Positions 1-8,085 of a stretch of DNA of 64,000 bases are shown piece by piece. The first letter of the stretch is position 1. Every line of letters starts with the position of its first letter. Both the position numbers and the translations under genes were made by a program. Origin of the DNA: Chitinophaga japonensis (GTDB lineage: Bacteria > Bacteroidota > Bacteroidia > Chitinophagales > Chitinophagaceae); assembly GCF_007830125.1 (NCBI RefSeq), contig NZ_VLLG01000004.1:1-64000 (forward strand), in the 5' to 3' direction. Below the pieces are notes generated by a model. It was not told the origin of the DNA, did not search any database, and saw only the letters and a program-made list of their open reading frames with translations.

Positions 1-22
1 TAACGTGTTGTGCTATTAAAAA
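1..22 (+). repeat. Left terminal inverted repeat of the IS
   Basis: The first 22 bases, beginning TAACGTGTTGTGC, are the exact reverse complement of 1019-1040. Confidence 0.85.
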
Positions 23-119
23 GGCAAGTTGTATTTTAACAATAAATATATGTAGCTCAATGAAATAAAAAATGTTGTGCAATCGTCCTGGTAAGTAACC
101 ACACAAACCAGAACGATAG

Positions 120-1025
120 ATGCACAACATCCGCACGAATTTCAGGAAATTCTACAGCATTTGCAAAGAGCTCTTTGAAAAAGAAGTAAATAGTCGGAAC
201 AATTTTCAATTCTATCCAGTTGCACCCAAGATGAACGATTTACAGATCGTTGCACTTTCTTGTTGTATGGAAGCCCTGGGCATTGATTCCGAAAATTTAC
301 TCTGGAGTAAGTTGAAGACCGATTATGCTGACCAGTTTCCCCACCTGATTGATCGAAGCCGTTTTAACCGTCGTCGCAGACGTCTGACAGCGGTTATCGA
401 ACGTGTACAAGGCCATGTAGGACAGCATTTGGAACATCTGAGTCAGACAATGATCGTGGACAGTATCCCGGTTCCTGTAATAAAGATGGTAAGGGAAAAG
501 TCCTTCCGATCCTTTAAACAGGATTTTGAAACCGCACCGGCTAAAGCTTACAGTGCCATAAACAGAAGTTGGTATATTGGCTACAAATTACATCTGATCA
601 TCTATGATAACGGTGTTATTCAGCAGGCCGGTATCACCAAAGCCAATATCCATGATATCAACTTCCTGAAGGATCTGGATGCTTTACCTGAACAGAAAGT
701 AATGTTAGGTGATCGTGCCTATATCTCTAAAACGGTTCAAATGGATTTGTTTGATCATTACCAGGTTAAGTTAAACGTTCCTTTTCGAGTCAATCAGCAT
801 AACTACAGAAAGTATCCCAAGAAGAACCGGTCGAAACGACAGATGGTAGAAACGGTATTTGCACAGTTATGTGATCAATTCCATTTGCGAAGAAACTACG
901 CTAAATCATTTACAGGATTAGCTGCCAGGTTGACTTCCAAGCTATCGGCAACCTCCTTACTCCAGTTTATCAATTTTAAAAATGGTCTCAAAATTTCAAA
1001 GATCAAACACACTTTATGTTTTTAA
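120..1025 (+). CDS. IS982-family transposase
   Basis: A 301-residue DDE transposase that would cut and join the ends of the surrounding element. A basic N-terminal part, with an arginine run near residues 84-88, is followed by a catalytic core. Candidate acidic residues are D114 (in IVDSIPVP), D198 (in MLGDRAYI) and E244 (in RQMVETVF). The length suits the family and no frameshift is seen, so the gene may be active. The ATG at 120 is used because the same N-terminus, MHNIRTNFRKFYSIC, is recognisable in the remnant near 29.15 kb, where it also begins at an ATG. Family assignment rests on sequence recognition only. Confidence 0.9.
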   Translation: MHNIRTNFRKFYSICKELFEKEVNSRNNFQFYPVAPKMNDLQIVALSCCMEALGIDSENLLWSKLKTDYADQFPHLIDRSRFNRRRRRLTAVIERVQGHVGQHLEHLSQTMIVDSIPVPVIKMVREKSFRSFKQDFETAPAKAYSAINRSWYIGYKLHLIIYDNGVIQQAGITKANIHDINFLKDLDALPEQKVMLGDRAYISKTVQMDLFDHYQVKLNVPFRVNQHNYRKYPKKNRSKRQMVETVFAQLCDQFHLRRNYAKSFTGLAARLTSKLSATSLLQFINFKNGLKISKIKHTLCF

Positions 1026-1040
1026 TAGCACAACACGTTA
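1019..1040 (-). repeat. Right terminal inverted repeat of the IS
   Basis: Exact 22-bp reverse complement of positions 1-22. It overlaps the transposase stop codon (1023-1025), as is common for compact insertion sequences. Confidence 0.85.
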
Positions 1041-1047
1041 TTAACTA

Positions 1048-1827
1048 TTAATTCTTAGTAGTGTACTGCAACATCCATTCGTAAATGCTCATGCCGTTCT
1101 CCCGGTAGTCCGGGTTATAAAAGCTCTGCCAGCAGCAATGCCCGCCCTTGAACTCCGTGATACGGGTAAGACCCTTGCGGTAGTGATCCGTGCTGTCGAT
1201 GAACGTATGGACGTTATGCAGGAAATAGGCTTCCTGCTCGCCGGCAAAATACCAGGTATGGATGCCCGCATCCGCTACCAGTTTGTACCGTTTCAGGTAG
1301 GGATTGTCGGTGATCGGCGGAGACATGGTCACACAGGCGGCTATACGCTTCGTCAGCCTGGCGCTGTGTGTTTTGGCGGATTCCACCGCCCAGCCGCCGG
1401 CGCTGTAGCCGGTCAGGTAAATACGGGCAGGGTCTACCGGGTAACGCCTCATGATATCATCCAGCATCCCTTCCATATCCTGGGGCGGCCAGGACCAGCT
1501 CAGGGAGAGCGGCGTCAGCACAATAAACTCATACAGGTGCTTGTCTTTCGGGTTTACCGCCGCTATTTTTTTTCCTTCGCGCAATTGCCTGGCCACACCC
1601 TGCCGGAATATCCTGGACAGGTCCGTTCCCGCAATGCTCTTGCCGTGGAAGCAGATCAGCAGGGGATATTTTTTACCGGGGACCGGTTTTTCAGGTGTGT
1701 AGATCAGCGCCTGCCTTTCCTGCCACTCATTGATCCGCACCTGTATCGGCTGCATGGGCGCATAGGGATTGTCCGTACCGTTGTGTACGTACATGCTGCC
1801 CAGCAGTAGTAGACTCATTAAGAGCAT
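1048..1827 (-). CDS. Alpha/beta-hydrolase esterase
   Basis: A 259-residue protein with an alpha/beta-hydrolase (predicted esterase/peptidase) fold. It shows an oxyanion-type segment LLICFHGKS, a nucleophile elbow GYSAGG carrying the probable catalytic serine, and a late GGHCCW holding the likely histidine. The first 13 residues are hydrophobic and may act as a signal or anchor, so a periplasmic or surface location is likely. The C-terminus (NPDYRENGMSIYEWMLQYT) is nearly the same as the end of the esterase domain of the 1585-residue protein at 21542, so the two are paralogues. It starts 17 nt after the TolC-like gene and is probably co-transcribed with it. A role in deacylating glycan is inference. 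Confidence 0.75.
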   Translation of the reverse strand: MLLMSLLLLGSMYVHNGTDNPYAPMQPIQVRINEWQERQALIYTPEKPVPGKKYPLLICFHGKSIAGTDLSRIFRQGVARQLREGKKIAAVNPKDKHLYEFIVLTPLSLSWSWPPQDMEGMLDDIMRRYPVDPARIYLTGYSAGGWAVESAKTHSARLTKRIAACVTMSPPITDNPYLKRYKLVADAGIHTWYFAGEQEAYFLHNVHTFIDSTDHYRKGLTRITEFKGGHCCWQSFYNPDYRENGMSIYEWMLQYTTKN

Positions 1828-1844
1828 GCTTGGTCATTTTACAG

Positions 1845-2564
1845 TTATAGTAAGCGCATCACATCCTCCAGCGTCATGCCCACGATCCCTTCCAGGACCA
1901 GTTTGGACTGCCGCAGGTTCCTTTCCAGTTGCACCTTCTGCACCATTTCGGCATTGTATTGGCGATAGGCTTCCTTGTACACATCCAGCGGCACGGAGTT
2001 ATCGCCTGCACGGAATTTTTCTTCTGCCTGGTTGTAGTGCAGCAGCGCATCTTCCAGTATGGGCAGGTGCAGCTCCATCAACTGCTTGTTGGCGGCATAG
2101 TCTTCGTACGCCTGCAGCACCCGTGCCTTGATGACCAGGGCTTCGGACTCCTGTTGTTTTTGCGCCAGCTTGCCGGATGCCTTGGCCCTTTTTACTTCGT
2201 TGGGAATGGAAATAAGGTGCCCCAGCGGCAGCATCACCCCGAAATTGTAACGGGGGTAGAAGTTGGTGTTGGCGTTGGCGCTGCTGTTCTTGATGGTAAA
2301 CTCGTTGAGGTTACCGGCGGCTGTCAGGTGGTTCAGCCACTGTGCCTTGGCAATACGCGTCTCGTATTTGGCTATTTCCTTGCGGTCATCGTACTGCCGC
2401 ACGTCAGGATTCTGCAATGCCAGTTCCACCAGTTTCTGTTTGAACCGGGCCACGTTGGACGGGTCGGCCGGCAGTCTTAATAATACAGCGGTATCGGGTC
2501 GCTGCTGCGCATGTGCCGCCAGGCTTATACACGCGGTCAGCAGGATCATGTAGGCTTTTTTCAT
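1845..2564 (-). CDS. Half-size TolC-like outer-membrane protein
   Basis: A 239-residue exported protein starting with a clear signal peptide (MKKAYMILLTACISLAAHAQ). The rest is largely alpha-helical, with long amphipathic helices rich in Ala, Lys and Gln, resembling one of the two repeats of TolC/outer-membrane efflux proteins, which are usually near 450 residues. An upstream in-frame ATG at 2651 would add 29 residues, but these come from a repeated leader element and would bury the signal peptide, so the start at 2564 is preferred. It lies in the minus-strand polysaccharide block and may assist export; that role is inferred from position only. Confidence 0.65.
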   Translation of the reverse strand: MKKAYMILLTACISLAAHAQQRPDTAVLLRLPADPSNVARFKQKLVELALQNPDVRQYDDRKEIAKYETRIAKAQWLNHLTAAGNLNEFTIKNSSANANTNFYPRYNFGVMLPLGHLISIPNEVKRAKASGKLAQKQQESEALVIKARVLQAYEDYAANKQLMELHLPILEDALLHYNQAEEKFRAGDNSVPLDVYKEAYRQYNAEMVQKVQLERNLRQSKLVLEGIVGMTLEDVMRLL

Positions 2565-2651
2565 TCGTTCAGATTTATATTTTTTAAAGGCCTCATGGAA
2601 CCTCGCATTTACATGCCCCTTAGGGGAAAGATCAGGTGTGCTCGGTTTCAT
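2561..2651 (-). promoter_or_regulatory. MRGS leader element, copy 1
   Basis: This copy of a repeated leader begins with ATGAAACCGAGC (2651 downward) and carries the block AATGCGAGGTTCCATGAGG. From 2608 to 2561 it encodes a 15-residue micro-ORF, MRGSMRPLKNINLNE. Its TGA overlaps the ATG of the TolC-like gene at 2564 as ATGA, the usual arrangement for translational coupling. The same element occurs twice at 9809-9976 in front of the receiver gene. Here the MKPS frame differs from the MRGS frame and is open into the downstream gene. Whether the peptide or the RNA matters is not known. Confidence 0.6.
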
Positions 2652-2666
2652 TTATTATAGATTGAA

Positions 2667-4094
2667 TTAAACATTGATATATCTCACTTTAATTGCAACG
2701 CCAATAAAGGCGAACAGCATGATGGCCGTTTCCACCAGGGTAAAGGTATCCTGGGCGTATTGCGACACGGCCGCGGCAAAGCTGGCCGAGGCCAGCCCAA
2801 TCATCAGCAGCTTGTCCAGCTCCGTGGTGGCTTTGAAAAAATTGATCACCGCGGTCTGCACCAGGAAGAAGAAGATGCCGGCCACCAGGATCAGGCCCAG
2901 CCATCCTATCTCCAGCACCTGCCGCAGGTAGCCGTTGTCCGACTGGAAGCCCGCCAGCGGATGCCCGGGCTGGTAGGTTTCCCCGTTGCCCCCGGTGGTG
3001 TTTACACCACCCCCGAAAGGGTGCGTATGCATGTATGGTTGAATGCGGTGACGGTTCCTGTCCCGCACGTTCACAGATTCGTCCTGCTTGCCGATAAAGG
3101 CGGTTCTTACCCGCACGATGGTGGGATTGCCGTAGAACGGGCCGTAGAGGATGGCGAGGCTAAAGAAGCAGAAGGCCATGGCTGCCAGGATGGTATTGCG
3201 CTTGTGCAGGTTGGCCAGGAAAAAGATCATCAGGCCCAGGGGCAGCATAACGTATCCTGTACGGGTGCCGGTATAGCCCAGGGCCAGCACATGCAGCAGC
3301 ACGGACACCAGCAGCGCCACTTTCCTGGGGAGATTGATGGTGCGCATGCTGGCGGTCAGCAGCACCAGCATGATGATGATGTTGCACGCCAGGATAATGC
3401 CCAGCACGGCGGCATCGGACATAAAGGAGAAGAGCCGGATACCGGACAGGATCATGGTGGTGCCGAACTTCTCCGGGTACCGGGCCATAAAGGATTGCTC
3501 GTAAGGCAACAATCCGAACCATTTCTGTATGCAGCAATAGAAGGCGGCTGCTGTGCCCAGCGCCAGCCAGAATTTGAAAAACGTGTGCACGTCTTTCATG
3601 CTGTTGAACACGTTCAGGCCAATATACAGCAGGATGTACGCGCGCAGGGCCACCCGCATGAATACGTACCAGCCAAGCACCGAATAGCTGGAGGGATTGA
3701 AGATCTCTGCCAGCAGCATCAGCAGGTACAGGTACATGCAGATCAGGATGGGGTCACTGGCAAACTTTACCTTGCCGATGCTTTTGTCGCCCCGTTTAAA
3801 AATGCAGCCCAGCAGGGTAGCCAGCAGCAACCCGTCCATGGCAACGCCCTTGCTTAGCTCCGTGCCGGACATCCTTTCCAGCATGGGCAATATAAACGTG
3901 ATGCCAATGTACAGGTAATATCCCAGGCGGTAATTCACAATGCATACCAGGGCAATGGCCCCCCCGACAAAGACGATGCTCAGGCCCATGCCCGCCTTCA
4001 CATCCGTGGAGGCCAGGTAGGTGATCACGGGCACCAGCAGTATCCACAGCAGTACCAGGAAAGCCTGTTTGATATTTCGCTTTGTCAGTTGCAT
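2667..4094 (-). CDS. O-antigen ligase / Wzy-type polymerase family membrane protein
   Basis: A 475-residue polytopic inner-membrane protein with about ten to twelve hydrophobic segments and one long periplasmic loop around residues 330-390. The loop includes the segment PYMHTHPFGGGVNTTGG, typical of the O-antigen ligase/polymerase (Wzy_C, PF04932) superfamily. Such enzymes polymerise repeat units or join glycan to an acceptor. The neighbours (acyltransferase, chain-length regulator, priming transferase, flippase) fit a Wzy-dependent pathway, so polymerase is the more likely role. It is 19 nt downstream of a 36-codon ORF, probably in the same transcript, and is followed within 16 nt by the MRGS leader. 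Confidence 0.8.
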   Translation of the reverse strand: MQLTKRNIKQAFLVLLWILLVPVITYLASTDVKAGMGLSIVFVGGAIALVCIVNYRLGYYLYIGITFILPMLERMSGTELSKGVAMDGLLLATLLGCIFKRGDKSIGKVKFASDPILICMYLYLLMLLAEIFNPSSYSVLGWYVFMRVALRAYILLYIGLNVFNSMKDVHTFFKFWLALGTAAAFYCCIQKWFGLLPYEQSFMARYPEKFGTTMILSGIRLFSFMSDAAVLGIILACNIIIMLVLLTASMRTINLPRKVALLVSVLLHVLALGYTGTRTGYVMLPLGLMIFFLANLHKRNTILAAMAFCFFSLAILYGPFYGNPTIVRVRTAFIGKQDESVNVRDRNRHRIQPYMHTHPFGGGVNTTGGNGETYQPGHPLAGFQSDNGYLRQVLEIGWLGLILVAGIFFFLVQTAVINFFKATTELDKLLMIGLASASFAAAVSQYAQDTFTLVETAIMLFAFIGVAIKVRYINV

Positions 4095-4113
4095 ACGTTG
4101 TCAGCAGTACTGT

Positions 4114-4224
4114 TTACAGGAAGAATGTTTTTACCAGCAGCATGGCAATGGTCATACCGGCAAACAGTATGATCAGTGTTTTATGCAGTTGCTCGCTGAT
4201 GATTTTATTTTCCTTCTTTGGCAT
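4114..4224 (-). CDS. Small single-pass membrane protein in the polysaccharide operon
   Basis: A 36-residue ORF. A polar, charged start (MPKKENKIISEQLHK) is followed by a hydrophobic segment of about 20 residues (TLIILFAGMTIAMLLVKTFF), which predicts one membrane helix. It fills the otherwise empty 170-bp space between the acyltransferase gene (stop at 4265) and the ligase gene (start at 4094), in the same direction. I do not recognise a family. The amphipathic composition and tight operon position argue for a real gene, perhaps an accessory subunit of the ligase or acyltransferase; that is inference. Confidence 0.5.
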   Translation of the reverse strand: MPKKENKIISEQLHKTLIILFAGMTIAMLLVKTFFL

Positions 4225-4240
4225 TGCGTATATCCTTTTT

Positions 4241-4261
4241 GGAATTTGGAATTTGGATTTT
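4241..4261. repeat. Short heptamer array (single arm)
   Basis: Three tandem 7-bp units, GGAATTT, GGAATTT and GGATTTT, lie just after the acyltransferase stop codon. The unit resembles the heptamer of the inverted repeat at 43713-43856. No second arm is seen. Confidence 0.45.
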
Positions 4262-4264
4262 TTT

Positions 4265-5335
4265 TTATTGTATTGGCTGCAGCGTGCCGCGCCGTGTTTT
4301 AAAAGGTCCCTTGAACAGGAATTCCAGGTGCAGCAGCAAACAGATCCTGTACAGGATGATCGAAAACATGATACCTGCTGTTACCAGCAGCAGCGTCATT
4401 ACCGGCATGCTGATGCCCAGCCCGGAGCGCAGCAGCAACTGGCGCAGCAGGAAAACGATGCCCAGGTGCAGCAGGTAGATGTACAGGGAATAATTTCCCA
4501 GCGTCTGCAAAAAGCCCAGCAGCCGGTATTTGGCCAGCAGGAAAGACAGCATGATCACCAGCAGCGCGCCCAGCATGGCCAGCCCGGAATAGAGGTAGAT
4601 GTTCATCTCCGGGTAGCGCATACAGTAATATTGCGCCACTATAAATACAGGCAGCAGCAGCAGCGCCTTGTAGCCGGAAGCCAGTTGCTGCTGGGTGCTT
4701 TCCCGGAAAAACCAGGGGGCGCTTACATGCCCCAGGCAAAAGAAGATGTAGAATAGCATCACATCTGAAATGGTGCTGATGGTGCCTGCCAGCGGGATCA
4801 TGGCCAGGAAGGCCAGTCCCAGCAGGATCTGCACCGGCGCTTTCAGCTTCAGCACCGCATGATTGAACAGGTACAGCGCGGATACGTTGAACAGCGCAAA
4901 CAGGTACCATTGCTGCAGCATGCCGCGCGGATGGATCAGGATGTCAATATAATTGCCTACCCCGCGCTTGAAGTTGGTATAGTCCGAAAAAATGATCTGC
5001 AGCGTAAGCTGTATGAAACACCACAGCATATACGGGTAAAGCAGCGTGTTTACCTTGGACACCAGGAAGCTCCGGCCCCCCCGCTTTTGCAGGCTGGTGC
5101 CAAAGAACAGCCCGGACAGGAAAAAGAACAGCGGCATACGGAACCCGTACAATATCTCATTGGCATCCATCATCAACGGGTTGGCGGGCACGCCGCTATA
5201 CAGTAATCCATATAATACATGACGGTATACTACAAATATGATCGCAATACCCTTGGCGTAGTCTACCCAGGCGTAGCGCCCGGCCGCCTCCGGCCTGAAT
5301 GAGAAAATGTAGTTCAGCTTTTCGGGTATGCGCAT
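4265..5335 (-). CDS. Acyltransferase 3 family membrane protein
   Basis: A 356-residue integral membrane acyltransferase (PF01757 type) of normal length. The N-terminal block WVDYAKGIAIIFVVYRHV contains the conserved histidine of the family, and FRMPLFFFLSGLFFG is the second hallmark. Roughly ten membrane helices follow. Members transfer acetyl or succinyl groups from acyl-CoA to extracytoplasmic sugars. Its place between the chain-length regulator and the ligase suggests O-acylation of the exported glycan. The gap to the upstream Wzc-like gene is 29 nt, so it is probably in the same operon. Confidence 0.85.
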   Translation of the reverse strand: MRIPEKLNYIFSFRPEAAGRYAWVDYAKGIAIIFVVYRHVLYGLLYSGVPANPLMMDANEILYGFRMPLFFFLSGLFFGTSLQKRGGRSFLVSKVNTLLYPYMLWCFIQLTLQIIFSDYTNFKRGVGNYIDILIHPRGMLQQWYLFALFNVSALYLFNHAVLKLKAPVQILLGLAFLAMIPLAGTISTISDVMLFYIFFCLGHVSAPWFFRESTQQQLASGYKALLLLPVFIVAQYYCMRYPEMNIYLYSGLAMLGALLVIMLSFLLAKYRLLGFLQTLGNYSLYIYLLHLGIVFLLRQLLLRSGLGISMPVMTLLLVTAGIMFSIILYRICLLLHLEFLFKGPFKTRRGTLQPIQ

Positions 5336-5364
5336 CCTGACAGCGTTTTTATTTGTGAATGGTG

Positions 5365-7560
5365 CTACAATTCAAGGAAATCCTCGCGCACATTGTTCAG
5401 CACAGCGCCCTGCATCTTCCCGTTCAGGCTTTGCAGGAACTGTATGGATTCCTTGTCATTCTGTTTTAATGATATCCTGGAGGAGAACACGGCTATCACG
5501 CCTTCCACATAATGCACCAGTTCCTTGCTGTCCGTATAGTCGTTTATGGGCGCGCCCTCCAGCAGTATAAAATCATAGTAATTTTTCAGTTGGGGCAGGT
5601 AATGCAGCAGGTGATTCCTGGGCAGTATCTCAGACGGTGTGTAGTCGCCGCCCTTGCAGCCGATCACTTCTATGCCGGCTACAGAGTAGGTGGTCACGAT
5701 CTCCCTTACCTTTTCAATGCTCACTTCCTCCGGTTCCATGGAAAAGGTTTCCAACGTAGGCTTGGCTTCCAGTTGCACGGTAAGGTCGTTGTTACAGAAG
5801 TTGGTGTCAATGATCAGCACCCGCTTGCTGTTCAGGCTCAGGCTGTAGGCCAGCGCCTGCACCAGGGTGGTCTTGCCCTGCTGGGGCTCGGTGCTGGTAA
5901 ACAGGAAAATGGATTTATGGCTGCTCTCTACCTCGTACCGCAGCTTACGCAGCAGTTCACGGAAGGTGTTCTGCCGTTTACGGGTCGCTTCATCGTCCTT
6001 AACATTGTGTTGCAGCACTTCCGGTATGCTGAAGCGGTGCAGGTCGGCATGGTTGATGGTGCTGATCAGCTTCAGGTCCACGTTCTTCTCGAAGAGGGAA
6101 GGGGACTTGATGGAGCTGTCAAAGAATTCCATGAACAGCACGCCCAGGGTGCTGAGTAGGAACACGGACACACCGGCCAGCGCCATCAGTTTCAGCCGCT
6201 TGGAGGATTCCGGTTTGAAGGCCGGTTGTCCTTTCAGCGTTTGCCTGAAATTATCGGGCGGCGCGGTACGGCTGTCCAGCGCGGTATTCAGCTTTTCCTT
6301 CAGCCTGGTGTATTCTTCCTGGGCCAGGTCTACTTCCTGCTGCAGGCCGATCACATTGGCTTCTTTGTTGGCGTAGGTGCCCAGGGAGCCGCGCAGGGAG
6401 CGGATCTTGTTTTCGAGGTTGGCAATGTTCAGGCGGGCAGCCCTCATCTCGGATTCCAGCCCGGCCTTTTTCTGCAGCAGCTCGTCGCGGCTCATCGCTC
6501 TTGAAGACTCGCTGCTGACCGGGGCGTCGGACATCAGTTTTTGCAGTCGCTGGCGCTGGTACTTGATGCGGTCCGCCAGTTGGGCGTCGTTGCTGCCGGT
6601 GCGGAGGTACTCGTCGTTCATCTGGTTGATCTGCTTGCGCAGCGCCACGATCTCGTTGTTATTATTATCGTATACCGTTCTGCCCTGGTTTTGCATGTTC
6701 AGTTGGGATTCCACGCTTTGGAGGGAGGAGGTAAGCACATTGAGGTTGCTCCTTTCATCCAGCAGGCCTTTTTCCAACTGGCTGATAAGGCCCAACTCAT
6801 TGCCGCTGGCTACTTCCACGTTCAGCAGGCCTTCGGAGGCTTTGTAATTGCGCAACGCTTCCACCTTCTGGTCCAGTTCCACTTTTTTCTGCGCCACCAG
6901 CTCTTCAAAGGTGCCGATGTTCTCTACAGAGCGTTCACTGCGCAGGCTGCGGTAGTAGCGTATAAACTGCCGGTAAAGGGTGTTCACCGCGTAGGCGGAC
7001 AGCTCGGGATTTTCCGAAGCAAAGGAGATATCAATATAGTCCGTGCGTTGCAGACGGCCTACGGACAGGCGCTTGCGGATGGATTCGTAATCATACTTGA
7101 ACAGCGCCATATATTCCAGCAGCCGGCGCTCATCCGGCTGGTAGGAGGTAAGCGTTTGCAGGGAGTCCAGCTTGCTTTGCAGCAGCCTTAATGCCTGGTC
7201 GCGGTTAAAGTTGGCGTACTGCGGGGTGCTGCGCTCTTTTTCGGTGAGCACGGTAAAAGGTTTGGGGGAGGTGAGGTCATGCAGCATCAGGTCGTAGCCC
7301 AGCAGGCCGATAACGGCGGGGGAGTTGAAGGTCTCCACCACGTTATTGAACTTTACGTCCGCCTCAAAAAGGTTTACGTTCTCATCGCGTAAAGTAATAT
7401 CGTCATTCACCGTAAAGCCGGTGGACATCTGTGCGCTGGACCGGTACAGCTTTGCCCGGTCCATAGTGAATACAAAGGAAAGCACCAGGGCCACAATGGT
7501 GCTGATGATGATCCACCACTTCTTTTTTAGCAGCGCTTTTATAAAATATATGACATCCAT
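5365..7560 (-). CDS. Wzc-like chain-length regulator with degenerate BY-kinase domain
   Basis: A 731-residue inner-membrane protein that would control glycan chain length and export. An N-terminal Wzz-like membrane segment (about 12-32) is followed by a long periplasmic coiled-coil region, a second membrane helix near 460 and a cytoplasmic P-loop domain. Walker A is near residue 560 (STEPQQGKTT). Walker A-prime near 583 reads VLIIDTNF, with the second acidic residue replaced by Asn. Walker B near 666 reads ILLEGAP, with Glu where Asp is usual. The C-terminus (NNVREDFLEL) has no tyrosine cluster, so autophosphorylation of the Wzc type seems unlikely. A possible attenuator hairpin lies 35-56 nt upstream. 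Confidence 0.85.
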   Translation of the reverse strand: MDVIYFIKALLKKKWWIIISTIVALVLSFVFTMDRAKLYRSSAQMSTGFTVNDDITLRDENVNLFEADVKFNNVVETFNSPAVIGLLGYDLMLHDLTSPKPFTVLTEKERSTPQYANFNRDQALRLLQSKLDSLQTLTSYQPDERRLLEYMALFKYDYESIRKRLSVGRLQRTDYIDISFASENPELSAYAVNTLYRQFIRYYRSLRSERSVENIGTFEELVAQKKVELDQKVEALRNYKASEGLLNVEVASGNELGLISQLEKGLLDERSNLNVLTSSLQSVESQLNMQNQGRTVYDNNNNEIVALRKQINQMNDEYLRTGSNDAQLADRIKYQRQRLQKLMSDAPVSSESSRAMSRDELLQKKAGLESEMRAARLNIANLENKIRSLRGSLGTYANKEANVIGLQQEVDLAQEEYTRLKEKLNTALDSRTAPPDNFRQTLKGQPAFKPESSKRLKLMALAGVSVFLLSTLGVLFMEFFDSSIKSPSLFEKNVDLKLISTINHADLHRFSIPEVLQHNVKDDEATRKRQNTFRELLRKLRYEVESSHKSIFLFTSTEPQQGKTTLVQALAYSLSLNSKRVLIIDTNFCNNDLTVQLEAKPTLETFSMEPEEVSIEKVREIVTTYSVAGIEVIGCKGGDYTPSEILPRNHLLHYLPQLKNYYDFILLEGAPINDYTDSKELVHYVEGVIAVFSSRISLKQNDKESIQFLQSLNGKMQGAVLNNVREDFLEL

Positions 7561-7594
7561 ATCAATTATTATTTTTTCTCAACTATGTCACCTT

Positions 7595-7616
7595 AAAAAA
7601 TCCGGTGCAAACCGGA
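7595..7616 (-). terminator. Possible attenuator hairpin in the leader of the Wzc-like gene
   Basis: Read on the minus strand, a 6-bp stem TCCGGT/ACCGGA with a 4-nt loop (7616-7601) is followed by six T residues (7600-7595). This has the shape of an intrinsic terminator, placed 35 nt before the start codon at 7560. The stem is short, so it may be weak or conditional. Confidence 0.45.
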
Positions 7617-7950
7617 CTCTTATCGGCAAATCATAGAACTTGACTATTACATACGCGGCATGCCCGCATGGAGGCCATGCAACCAGAAATTCAAAGGAAT
7701 GGTAAACTTAGAATGCTGCGTAGCGGTATACATCCGACCTACTGCACGGTGGTTTTTGCTTTAGGATAAGGTGGTAGAAAGATTAGATTTGCAACACCAG
7801 CGCCATTTTGGGAATACAGTATAACATTACTGTTATGGACAAAGTACCATATGGCGTATCCGGTTTCGAGCGCTAAATTAAATCGCAGATTATAAACTAC
7901 CTAATTTTTTTGGGTGAAGTGAGGATTTTAGCTAGTGAACGGGGGTTTTT
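7617..7950. other. Intergenic leader region, no gene seen
   Basis: About 330 bp between the GT-C gene and the Wzc-like gene without a plausible coding frame. It should hold the promoter and 5' leader of the polysaccharide operon that begins at 7560. Near-matches to the Bacteroidota -7 box exist (GTACTTTG near 7840 on the minus strand), but none is convincing. Confidence 0.4.
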
Positions 7951-8085
7951 AGAATGTAAAATGTAAAATCTTAAATGATAAATGTAAAGGTTGGAGGAGG
8001 TGTGCTAACGCAGCTTTACCGGCTTAATGATGCACTGCTGCCAACTTTTACATTTTACATTTATCATTTAATATTTTACATTCTA
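7951..8085. repeat. Heptamer inverted repeat (unit ATGTAAA)
   Basis: Left arm 7951-7994 and right arm 8041-8085 are reverse complements built from variants of ATGTAAA with period 7. Each arm carries one extra heptamer at a different place, so the arms differ by whole units. The loop is about 46 bp. The right arm contains the stop codon (8083-8085) of the GT-C gene. Confidence 0.75.

Larger units (their letters stand above)
1..1040 (+). mobile_element. IS982-family insertion sequence, apparently complete
   Basis: A 1.04-kb element bounded by a perfect 22-bp inverted repeat (1-22 and 1019-1040) encloses one full-length transposase gene on the plus strand. Its size and gene content fit the IS982 family. 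The left end coincides with the window edge, so the target duplication cannot be checked and the true tip may lie a few bases outside. The right end stops 7 bp from the stop codon of the minus-strand esterase gene, in an AT-rich tract that has 7-bp periodicity. A diverged fragment of a related element lies at 29101-29157. Confidence 0.88.

Noticed and set aside
2561..2608. MRGS as a sign of vector contamination (MRGS-His tag)
   Set aside because: No histidine run follows, and the element is embedded in native leader sequence at two loci with divergence between copies.
2760..3857. 365-codon open frame antisense to the ligase gene
   Set aside because: It is extremely rich in Gln, His and Gly without any hydrophobic core, typical of a shadow of a membrane-protein gene.
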